From the NCBI GenBank assembly GCA_949592205.1, contig CATIUR010000001.1:69049559-69113558 (forward strand): a DNA stretch of 64,000 nt. The letters run 5' to 3'. This stretch comes from Helichrysum umbraculigerum (taxonomy: Eukaryota; Streptophyta; Magnoliopsida; Asterales; Asteraceae). The position numbers and the translations under genes were made by a program. How positions within the stretch are numbered: position 1 is the stretch's first letter; every line of letters begins with the position of its first letter. Shown one piece after another: positions 36,088-46,551 of the stretch. Below the pieces are notes generated by a model. That model saw only the letters and a list, made by a program, of their open reading frames with translations, searched no databases and had not been told where the DNA came from.

Positions 36088-36318
36088 AACCCTTTTAGTA
36101 ATTAGGAATTACAGTTTAATCCTAATAACTTTCACCTTGAACCCTATAATTTAATAACATTTATTTTTTGATCACAAATTAATTAAATAACTCAACTAGT
36201 TATTATAATTAACTTAACTTGGTTAAATGAGCGGTATTTACGTGTGAACGCGTGTGACCCCATAGGCTCACATATAATCAGGACATATATTTATTTGTGA
36301 TAAGGACATATCCCAACA
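36088..36318 (-). repeat. Truncated 3' LTR of copia element 1
   Basis: It matches 46176-46406 (words TTTAATCCTAATAA, CACCTTGAACCCTA, GACATATCCCAACA). On the minus strand it starts TGTTGGGATATGTCC at 36318, preceded by a purine tract (AAGTGGAAGC). About 400 bp of the LTR's other end are absent. Confidence 0.8.
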
Positions 36319-37051
36319 GCTTCCACTTGGACATGTCTCAAATTAACATAATAAAATTGGTAAGTGTCTGGCAACACGCCAATGCTCTCATATATACCTG
36401 AGTGTAGTTTCGTAAAGTCTCAGTTATATGATTTCATCATTTTCTATCCCTTTGTTTCCGATACCATATTAAATATGGATATGGATCAATGTCATTCCAT
36501 AATTTAATGATTTTGTTTCTCGTTTCTATGATTGATCAAGAATACCAAACTCATCGAGATATATCTAGATCTCCTTTGGGTGTGGCAACAAAAACATCTG
36601 ATCAATTCAACAAGGGGCCTAGTGGCATCATTCTTCAAAACTAGTTGAAGGAACAAATTCTATATTGACTGCAAGTGTCATTCATGTGCTTCACAACACT
36701 TCTGAAAATTGTCTTCATAACTACCTTATTCAGGATAGCGTTATACTATATCAAAAAATGTGATCCACACATGCAAGACCTGCTTCCATCTCAAGTATAA
36801 GGATTAGTAAAGCAAATCATTTACGAATTTCACTTAATGACGCCAATCCATAAAGTGATAATTCGTTAGTTTGGGGTAGTTCGATATGCAAACCTGTGAA
36901 TATCAAGTGAGTTTAGCGGATACATCTTTTAATATTCCATGAATATTACCAATCACTCAGATTTGTCTTAATTTAACTATACCCATATACTTAATCGACA
37001 CTGGACAATTTAGAATTATATAAATTATTATTCATGGATTTAAACATGCAT
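36319..37051 (-). mobile_element. Copia element 1, segment between pol and 3' LTR
   Basis: Non-coding on both strands as far as I can see. It lies between the LTR fragment and the inserted LTR-B2, and is therefore the 3' untranslated part of copia element 1. Confidence 0.5.
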
Positions 37052-37380
37052 TGTTAACATCAAATAATACTATATTTATATACTAATATTCCCTAATTTT
37101 TATATGTTTCTATTACATTTATATGGATTTAGATACTGATTTCGTTTATATTTGCAATATAAGAATTTTAAGATGAAGAATCAAAAAAATGAACGAAAAA
37201 GAGACCAAAATGATGAAAAAGAAATAAAGATCATGACTTTGGAAGAATTGGGCTTAAAAATGAAGATAAAAACGTATTACTAAAAGATTGGGCCAAGAAA
37301 AGAGTTTAAACCCAAAAAGTGGAAGAAGCTAAGCCCAAGAAGAGCCAAGCCCGTACTTAGAATATTCTGGAATTGAAGTT

Positions 37381-37530
37381 CAACCGACGGTTGAATAGCT
37401 CAACCGACGGTTGAAGCTAAAGTATGGAAGGTGGTGGAGATCGCAGACTTGGAGTCCAAGACAAACACCTCCAACCGACGGTTGGAAGGCTCAACCGACG
37501 GTTGGGAGGTCGATTTTGAAAACTATAAAT
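37381..37530 (+). promoter_or_regulatory. LTR-B2 promoter region with four inverted-repeat boxes and TATA
   Basis: CAACCGACGGTTG (6-bp arms, one central base) occurs at 37381, 37401, 37472 and 37492, as two close pairs. TATAAATA follows at 37523-37530. The arrangement suggests paired binding sites upstream of the core promoter; binding is inferred. Confidence 0.55.
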
Positions 37531-37959
37531 AGAGACCTCGGCCAAACCATTTAATATACAAATTAAAAGAAGGCTTTTACGATTCTAGGGTTAATATTAC
37601 GACTAGGGGTCGAATTTGGAGGCTATGATGTAGCGTGAAAATAAGATAAACAAATTAAACTTGTTGATTCTAAGAATACCCAAGAATAATTCTTCCAACA
37701 AGCGTTGATTCACAAAGAATACCGCGGTTAGGCAACAAATTTAACTCAACAATTTGAGAGAAAATTGGATTTTCATAAACATAAACTTATCATATCTCTT
37801 CTTTTTCATTACAACTTAAAGGACTTATATAAGCTAAAAATTAAGAAAACTATAACTCTTGGATATCAAAAGTCTAAGACTAATGAAGAGTTGCAAACTA
37901 TTAAATAAAACATTAAACATAATAATGGTACTAATTACCATTAAGATAAAACTTAATGA

Positions 37960-37965
<6 letters not shown>

Positions 37966-38032
<67 letters not shown>
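37966..38032. repeat. (ATT)n microsatellite
   Basis: About 22 ATT units in the left LTR of the non-autonomous element, absent from its right LTR. Confidence 0.95.
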
Positions 38033-38092
38033 TTGTTGAAGAGAACAATGTTGGTTCCGCATCATTCTCCCCCTCTAATTTGGGACTTGTCC

Positions 38093-38605
38093 TCAAGTCC
38101 TTTCACATAGACTTTGTACCCCTTTCATCTTGCATCTAATCTTCCAATCATTTCCATATACAATCATTGCTCGAAGGTGGCCACTATAAACATCACTTTT
38201 GTAGAACAATGAGCAACCATATAATTCAACAATTAAATCACTTTTTTGAAATTGACAACCATATGTAAATAATTTGACAAATTTAGTAACCATATCATAT
38301 TCGAAAGAATTGTGATCCAAATCTGGCTCAAAAGAAGCATCATAAAAATTAGATTCATGAGATTTAGCGTCCACCTCAAATTCGAAAGATTCGACATGTA
38401 TATCAATTGATGTTACATTCACACAACTTCCTCCATCCATAATGACATCATCATTGCCATTTTTGTTGTTGCAACTTGGATGGAATATGTCTTCCATTTC
38501 TTTATAACTAGAAAACTCAAAATTACCATCGAGAATTTTGTTTATAAACAAAATCTCATGTTCATCGGGTTTCTCTAGCTCATCATAGACATCGTAGATT
38601 ACCAT
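38093..38605 (-). CDS. Single frame of the non-autonomous element, about 170 residues
   Basis: This is the only open frame between the primer site and the polypurine tract. I chose the ATG at 38605, just downstream of the primer site; the frame runs on upstream into the LTR. The product is acidic and contains MDGGSCVNV near the middle, which resembles the active-site region (D-G/T-G-S) of gypsy-type proteases, so it may be a leftover of a gag-protease polyprotein. No zinc knuckle, RT or integrase is present. It ends in ...LCERT before the PPT. Whether it is expressed is unknown. Confidence 0.45.
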   Translation of the reverse strand: MVIYDVYDELEKPDEHEILFINKILDGNFEFSSYKEMEDIFHPSCNNKNGNDDVIMDGGSCVNVTSIDIHVESFEFEVDAKSHESNFYDASFEPDLDHNSFEYDMVTKFVKLFTYGCQFQKSDLIVELYGCSLFYKSDVYSGHLRAMIVYGNDWKIRCKMKGVQSLCERT

Positions 38606-40114
38606 TTCGAACAGGAACTCCAGCTCTGATACCAACTGATGTAGCAAGAAATAAGATAACAAAAATTAGCGGATAAAATGTAACACAAATTAAACTTGTT
38701 GATTCTAAGAATACCCAAGAATAATCTCTTCTAACAAGCGTTGATTCACAAAGAATACCGCGGTTAGGATTTTTGAACACACGTTGATTCACAAGAATAC
38801 CACGGGGAGGATAAATTCAACTCAATTGTTAACATAAAATTGAGAGAAAATTTTCAACTTTCATAAAAGCATAAACTAAAACCTTCATTCTATTACAACT
38901 TGATAGACTATATAAAGGACTAAAATTATTAAAAGACATTACTATATGAAATATCAAAAGTCTAGAGTTAAAAACTAATAAATGACTAAATAAACCAAGA
39001 GACTCATAACTCAAGAGATTATCAACTCAAGAGACTCATAACTCAAGAGTCACTCCTAACTCAAGAGTCATGTCCAAATTTGATGAATCTTCCCCTTGAA
39101 CATGATCGTTCCAGTTTATTTTTTGAAGTTGACGAAAATTCAGAAACTTTATTTGTCTTGGTGACACGTCCTGTATCAGGCTAGGAGGCTAGGGTTTGAA
39201 GACTTTCAAGCCTAACGAAGATTAGTTCGGTTAATTTGGTTCAATTCTCAATCTTTTACTTATTTAATGAATGTTTGTTTGTATTTAGATCTAGTTTCTT
39301 TTTGTTTTAATATGAACCAAAGTTTCTTCAATATATTTATTAGATGAATGATGTTTATATGATTATTTGATTATATATGTTTATGTTGATTTGATTCAAG
39401 AATGTTTATTAAGATTTAGTCTATGATGGTTATATGATTATGATATGCATGATAGAGGAAACACTTGCATGAATTGATTAATAATTTAGGTTTATTGTTT
39501 GATTATAACTTAGAAACTGAATAGGATTATAAGTTAGAATCATAACAATGTATAAACTATAACTAAATGGATAATAATATTCAAAATTTTGAAATTAGTA
39601 AATCTTAATATTCGTTGAAAGGTTCAATAGAATAAATAATTAAGAATACATGAGGAGATTTCCTATGTAGGTTTAGTATTTATAAGATAGTTAAAATTGA
39701 CTGAGGAGATTATCTACATTCATAATTCAACTTAGAATCAATTAACCTTTAAGTAAACATATTTGATAAATAAGAATATAAATATAGCTAATTTAAATAA
39801 ATATATCTCCTAGGTGCCTAATTCTCCTCAATAGTATAATACCTTAATTGTTTAAGAGTTTATTTGAATTTTGTATCAAATTAAATATGTTCGCTCGGAA
39901 CTAAAACGTTTCCCTTTTATCTGTAATATAAATTGTAAATATGGGAGTTAATTAATTAATTTTTATACCTTTACCTGTGTTCAATACCTGGACTTATTTG
40001 TAAGCTATATTATACGAACAGGTTATTCTTGCCTGTATTATGTGATAGTATTATTTAGTATTTCCATTATTTAAAACTTGTTATTATTTTATACCATTAC
40101 TAAAACACACATCA

Positions 40115-43100
40115 AGTGGATAGTGACTTTTACCAATTTCTATTTGTTCTCGAACATAGTGATATCTTCGTGGATAGTGTTTGGTGCCCTTCTAAACCCT
40201 AGGTTCGTTGGCTATAATGATTGCTCCAGAATTGTCGCAATACATTTCCACAAGTTCTTTATTTGTGGGAACAACATCTAGCCCAGAAATAAACTTCCTA
40301 ATCCAAACAGCTTCCATCGCAGCTATGTACTCAGCTTCTGTTGCAGACATTGCAGTAGTTGTTTGCTTTTTACTTTTCCAATCTACTGCGCCTCCATTCA
40401 GAACGAAGACGTATCCTGTCTGAGATTTTGCATCATCTCTATTGGGTTGATATCCAGCGTCGCAGTAACCAGTAACTTTAAGCTCTGCATCAGGATTTCC
40501 ACCATAAACAAGAAACATACCTCTAGTAGCTCTTAGATACTTGAGAATATTTTTCACAGCAGTCCAGCGACTTTCACCTGGATTCTATTGAAATCGGCTT
40601 GCAATATTCTGAGCGAACGCCACATCAGGTCTAATGCATCTTACCGCATACATAATAGATCCTAAAGCCGAAGCATAAGGAACTCTCCACATACGCTCCA
40701 CCTCTTCAGGTGTTGAAGCACATTGTGTACTATTCAAGTCAAGTCTTTCTTGCATTTGAATATTACCATGCTTGGAATTTTTCATCTTAAACCTTTTTAA
40801 GATTTTATCAATGTAAGTACTTTGACTTAGTCCAATTAACCGCCTAGATCTATCTCAGTAGATCTTGGGATCAATATGTCATCAACATATAAGATAAGGA
40901 AAGTAACATTACTCCCACTAGACTTTTGATATACACATGGCTCATCCAGATTTTGAGTAAAACCAAACTTCTTGATTTCCTCATCAAATCTTTTATTCCA
41001 GCTTCTTGATGCTTGCTTTAATCCATAAATAGATCTTTGAATCTTGCATACTTTCCTGAGATGTTTAAAATCAACAAAACCCTCAGGTTGCACCTTATAA
41101 ACATCTTCATACAGGTAACCATTCAAGAAGGCAGTCTTGACATCCATTTGCCAAATCTCATAGTCATAAAACGATGCTATAGATATGAGAATCCGGATAG
41201 CTCTAATGTCTGCTATAGGAGAGAAGCTTTCTACATAGTCAACTCCATAGATTTGAGTATAACCCTTCGCTACAACAAGAGAATTATAGGTGTGTACATT
41301 GCCATCCATGTCAGTCTTCTTCTTGAAGAGCCATTTACTCCCAACGGTCTTAACATTAGGAGGAAGATCAACCAAGCGCCATACTTGATTATATTTCATA
41401 GATTGCATCTCCGCATTCATAACTTCAAGCCATTTATCAGATTCAGGATCTGACAATGCAGCTTTATAATTAAGAGGTTCATTAAGATCCCTTGCCATAT
41501 GCTCCTCAACTTCTACATTTATACATAATCTATCAGGAGCACGATGTGTCCTTTTGGACCTACAAATGGGAATAACATCAACTTCAGGTTCGAGACTTTC
41601 TACCTCAACATGATGTTCGCTAGTGTTTTTTCAGAAGGTGATGTATCTTCTTCTTGAATTTCTTCAAGTTCTACTGCCCTCCCACTTGCTTCTTGAGCAA
41701 TGAGATTCTTTTCAAAGAACTCTGCATATTTAGCAACTTGTATATTATTTTCAGATGGGAAGTAGAAATAGTAACCCATTATTTCCTTTGGGTATCCTAC
41801 AAAGATACACTCAACATATTTTTGTTCGAGTTTGTCAGGCGTATCACGTGTCACAAGTGCCTCATAACCCCAGACCTTTAAGTAAGACAAATTAGGGGCT
41901 TTTCCATACCACAGTTCATGTGGTGTCTTATCAACCTTCTTAGTTGGAACCATATTAAGTATGCGAACAGCAGACTCTAGAGCATAATCCCAAAAGCATA
42001 ATGGCAGAGTTGTAAGATTCATCATTGATCGAACCATTTTAAGCAGGGTTCTACTTCTCCTTTCAGACATGCCATTGTGTTGTGGTGTGTACGGAGGAGT
42101 AAGCTGTTGGATAATTCCACATGCCTTCAGATAATCCTTAAACTCTTGACATGTATATTCTCCTTCTCAATCCGAGTGAAGAATCTTTATAGTCTTCCCG
42201 AGTTGATTTTTTACTTCATTCTTAAATACCTTAAATATTTCAAAGACTTCATGTTTATTTTTAAGCAAGTAAACATAACCATAACGACTGAAATCATCAG
42301 TAAAGGTTATGAAGTAGCTAGCTCCTTGTCTTGACATATGTCTAAGTGGACCACAAACATCAGTATGGATTAATCCAAGTAGATCAGTAGACCTTTCCGT
42401 TTGATGCGAAAAAGGTTTTCTTGTCATTTTACCAGATATGCAAGATACGCATTTATCAAATGACTCATCATCAATTGATTTTAAAAGTCCATCACTTTTC
42501 AATTTTTCTATGCGTTTCTTGCGTATATGTGCAAGACGACAGTGCCAAAAATAAGTGGAGTCCAAGTTATGCTTGACTCTCTTATTGCAAACAGTGTATA
42601 CAAAATTAACATTTGGTTTGAGACTATGCATATCAATTTCATAAATACCATTACATGGAATAGCATTAAAATAAATAACATTATTTTTCGAAACTGAAAT
42701 TCCATAATCCCTAAAACAATTAACAAAACCATTGTTAACCAAACGAGAAACTGAAACGACACCTCTATATATAGTAGGTGCATAATGACAATTGTCTAAT
42801 ACAATAATTAAACCCGAAGGTAAAACTAAGTCAAAACTTCCGCTGAACGCAATCCATTTCCCACGTACAAATGTAAAGCTCTTTGTTTCAGCTTCTTTTC
42901 TCCTCTAAGTCCCTGAGTAGTATCACAGATGGGAGTACCACAACCAGTGTCATATACCCAGGACTTATTAGGGTAAGAAAATAATTCTATAGTGAAGAAA
43001 CCTGAAGTACTGGTCGAACCAACTTGCTTCTTCTTCTTGTTCATCAACTCAGCAAGGTAGACAAGACAATTCCTTCTCCAGTGACCCACCTCTTTGCAGT

Positions 43101-43902
43101 GGTGGCAAGTCACATCATTTGCCGGGTGCTCTTTCTTAGTTGGTGGGGGGTTCTTAGGTTTGGGAGCATAAGCAACTTGCTTACCCTTGCCATTACCTTT
43201 AGCCTTGCCCTTTTTAACTTGCAGTTTCTTGTTGGATTTCTAGATTCTACTACCTTGAATCGCAAGGACTTGAGGTGTAGCAGCCTTCTTTGGTACGCCT
43301 TTTTCATACTCAATAAGCATAGCATGCAATTCAGCTATTGTCTTTCCCATGTTATGCATATTGTAGTTGGGTACAAATCCTTCAAAATCCTTCAAGAGGG
43401 AATTGAGAATCAAGGCAACTGAAATAGCTTGGGGTAAAACATAGTTGACGCGTTACAACTGGTCCAGATCGCTCTTCATCTTTAGAACATATAAGCTAAC
43501 GGACTGCCCTTCTTCTTGTTTACAAGCATGAAATGTTTCAATAAGTTCAAACAATTCAATTCCAACTTGTTTTTCAAACACAGATTTCAGCTCGTTGATC
43601 ATGTCGTATGGACCATAGGTATCAGATTGTCTTTGAAGTTCGGGAGACATGCTGCCGAGAATAAGACATGCAACTTCATTGTAACGATCATATTGAGCAT
43701 TCAATTCTGTCAATTCACCATTTGTTACATTATCAGCAGGAGGAGGGGTCATAGGCTGTTCCAAAACATTGAGTTTCTTTTTAACTCGAAGGAAAATCCT
43801 TAGTTGACAAAACCAATCATTAAAGTTTGGTCCAGAAAGTTTTTCTCTTTCGAGCATCGACTTGAAAGCCGAATTATTCAAGTTTTGTGCAGGATTTGTC
43901 AT
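40115..43902 (-). pseudogene. Copia element 1 gag-pol, frameshifted
   Basis: Read right to left: gag (43902-43453, with LNVLEQPM near residue 45); a stop at 43453; more gag; a C-X2-C-X4-H-X4-C knuckle near 43107-43065; protease DTGCG near 42940; integrase (42742-41600) with the GAG-pre-integrase HCRLAH motif, D positions near 42345 and 42170, followed by a stop, and the E region near 42060; reverse transcriptase (41498-40836) with YVDD near 40885; RNase H (40785-40192) with the ATEAEYIAA motif. Frame changes near 42830, 41605 and 40830 and stops at 43453, 43243, 42167, 40585 and 40192 kill it. Ty1/copia order (integrase before RT) is clear. The 3' end is cut by LTR-B2. Confidence 0.92.
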
Positions 43903-43904
43903 CT

Positions 43905-45140
43905 ACAAACAGACAAAAGTTCAAAATTTAGTATTTTCGATAATATTCCTTTAAAGAAATTAATACCCATAGTTTAAACAAATAAACAATTAATTTTCTT
44001 ATGGCTAAGATCCTAATTGACATATTACCATCACATCAGTTGATCTGCTAGCAATGGTGTATTAAAAAGGTAAGTGACGAGCAATAATTTCAATGGAAGT
44101 GCAACTCCTAGATCATTATGGGACTTACTAATGGCACTAAAGAATAAGTAAGTAGTGTCATGTAAGCATATTTCATCCCATCTATGCCTCGGGCTTAAGG
44201 ATCTTACCAGCTTAACTCGATTTAAGTTGTCCAATAATGAACTATAAATATTCCACCACCGTCTCACAATGAGTGGTTATTTACCTTGGGTTGCAATTTA
44301 TCTACGTCCCACGTAGAGTAAAAGGTAATTGCAAGTGTCATTACAATTGGGTGGCATAAAACTTAATTTCAAAGGGTATGTTTATTTGACATATAACGTG
44401 TATATCAAATATGTACGAAGAAGCATGCATACATCTTCGTATCATAGGTATTAATAAAGACTTTACTCAATTAAATTATTTTATTATTGTGTGTCAAGAT
44501 GTCTTTTTTAATATACAAAGCACGTGTATATAAAATAATGACATTACACTTTTTTTACAAAATTGACGATTCAACGTGTTTTCAAAGCTAAAACATTTCA
44601 CTTTTATCGCAAGACTTTACAGAATGAGTTCCCTAGATTGCATAAATCAATCACTAACAAGTATCACCTTGTTGCATAAACCATTCAAACCCTAGACCAT
44701 GGAATTCGAGTGTACCTGCACGTTCCGTCACGGGAGAAAATTACGGTGTAAACCCAACCCAATGCGTTATAGAACGTGTAGAACCATCAAAGTTTAGTCA
44801 TTGTTAAAAGTACAAACCTTTTAGGCTTTACAAAACACATTACAAACTAGTACATCTTGCAAGTCTCGTCGTGGGAAGCCGAAGCATTATCGGATGTAAG
44901 CCGAATCCAATTTTGACACATAAGACTTCGCAAGAAAATAGTTATAATAAATCTAGTTTCATAACTTTTAGTCATGTTTATTTATTTTTCAAAAAACTTT
45001 GCTTTAACATGGTTCATAACAAATAGAAAAAAATAAACAACTAAAACACATAACAATTATCATATCAATTAACACTTAATTTATTATAATCATACAAACT
45101 ACAAGTCGATGACAACTTAAGTAAAGGTCAATTAGGGACA

Positions 45141-45195
<55 letters not shown>

Positions 45196-45751
45196 ACTCC
45201 CGCTTGCGTTGGATAAATCCAAGGCAAGTCAGACCACATACATCGAGGAACTCGATTGCGTGTGCCTTATAAAAGTTTATATCACATAACACAAAAAGCT
45301 GTTTAACAATTTTAGTCAACTTCAGGCCCCGATCCCCGATCAGACAAGGAAGTAGTCTTCCCCAACCTTAGCTTTAAACTACAAAGTTGTAGCTTACTGA
45401 GTCGTGGATGTAACATAAAAATTTGAGGTCCTAACACTTTACAGGTGATTTGTTATGAATTTTTTAGTAAACTGGTGTCATTCAATCAACAACTTAAAAA
45501 TTATAACATACATACATATAACAAATTATTAATCATCGGATTTGCACGTATCTAATTAACACTTAATCAAGATACATATATCACATATCAAATATCTATA
45601 TCCATGAAAAATAAAACGTGCATGTGTTCGTCATTGGTATCCAATTAACAAGTAATTATATAAACGTAAAGTTAAGTTAAAACATGCGAATCTAGCGTTT
45701 TTTAGACCCAATATACGTTTTTTCTTTTATGTAATTAGTTACACTATACAA
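43905..45751 (-). other. Long untranslated leader of copia element 1
   Basis: Lies between the primer site and the gag start; no gene was found. It holds a (TA)n tract (45143-45193). A leader of about 1.85 kb is long for a copia element. Confidence 0.65.
45143..45193. repeat. (TA)n microsatellite in the copia 1 leader
   Basis: About 25 uninterrupted TA units. Confidence 0.95.
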
Positions 45752-45765
45752 GGCTCGTGATGCCA
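45752..45765 (-). other. Primer binding site of copia element 1
   Basis: Minus-strand TGGCATCACGAGCC resembles the usual initiator-Met site (TGGTATCAGAGCC) with substitutions, and sits one base inside the 5' LTR. Confidence 0.65.
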
Positions 45766-45766
45766 C

Positions 45767-46406
45767 TGTTGGAATTTATACATATTAAACAGTTTTATAA
45801 TCACGAGTAGATGCAGCGGAAAACAGGATCATGTATAGTATATAATTAATTTACATAAACACAATAAAACTAACTTGCGTACTTTTTCTTGTTGTGGATT
45901 AAGCGAGGAACGAATTTGAGACACGAACAAACTATAGAGGTTTTAAAAGAAAATCCCTCTATGACTTCACACACAATACGTTGTTGACCACCACCCGAAT
46001 GCTAGATCAATTAACCAATTAAATACCCCTTCACCTCTTTTGAGTATTACGACAAAAAGGAAACCAATACCCCTTGGGGTTTTTTGTACGTCGGCAAGTC
46101 ACAGAGGAAAGGAAAAAGAGTGATTGTAGGCTTCTTTTTTTAATTAATAAATAATAAATTTTATTAATCAATTATGACCATTTAAGTAATTAGGAATAAG
46201 AGTTTAATCCTAATAATTTTCACCTTGAACCCTACAATTTAATAACATTTATTAAATGATTACAAATTAATTAAATAACTCAACTAGTTATTATAATTAA
46301 CTTAACTTGGTTAAATTTGCAGTATCTACGTGTTAACGCATGTGACTCCACAGGCTCACGTATAATCCGGACATATATTTATTTGTGATGTGGACATATC
46401 CCAACA
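45767..46406 (-). repeat. 5' LTR of copia element 1 (640 bp)
   Basis: On the minus strand it starts TGTTGGGATATGTCC at 46406 and ends AATTCCAACA at 45767, giving TG...CA ends with matching inverted tips (TGTTGG/CCAACA). Its outer 230 bp are repeated at 36088-36318. Confidence 0.85.
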
Positions 46407-46551
46407 ATATACATGTAATATCAAAAATAAACTGCAATGCATTACATACATATTGTTTAAACTTGCTAGAAACACTACTTCAAAACTATACAACTTGATT
46501 CAGTTGGGTGTTCCTCTATTCTAATAGTGTACAGTTCAAGAGACTATGAAA

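Larger units (their letters stand above)
37626..39178 (-). mobile_element. Non-autonomous LTR retrotransposon (1553 bp) with target duplication
   Basis: It is flanked by perfect GGCTA repeats (37621-37625 and 39179-39183). The LTRs lie at 37626-38064 and 38637-39178; both start TGAT and end ATCA, share the part around the ACCGCGG word, but differ in U3. On the minus strand the right LTR is followed by TGGTATCAGAGC (38634-38623), a perfect initiator-Met tRNA primer site, and the left LTR is preceded by the purine tract GAGGGGGAGAA. Only one frame lies between. It is nested in LTR-B2. Confidence 0.88.
37052..40114 (+). mobile_element. LTR-B2, solo LTR of the Athila family-B, with nested insertion
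   Basis: It starts TGTTAACATCAAATAAT and ends ACACACATCA, like LTR-B1. It interrupts the 3' end of copia element 1 pol. Without the nested 1553-bp element and one TSD copy it is about 1.5 kb, close to LTR-B1 (1426 bp). The flanks (TGCAT on the left, AGTGG on the right) do not form a target duplication and part of the copia RNase H end is missing, suggesting a deletion at one edge. Confidence 0.75.

Noticed and set aside
41037..41453. 138-codon plus-strand frame opposite copia 1 RT
   Set aside because: It is a shadow of the reverse transcriptase coding sequence on the other strand.
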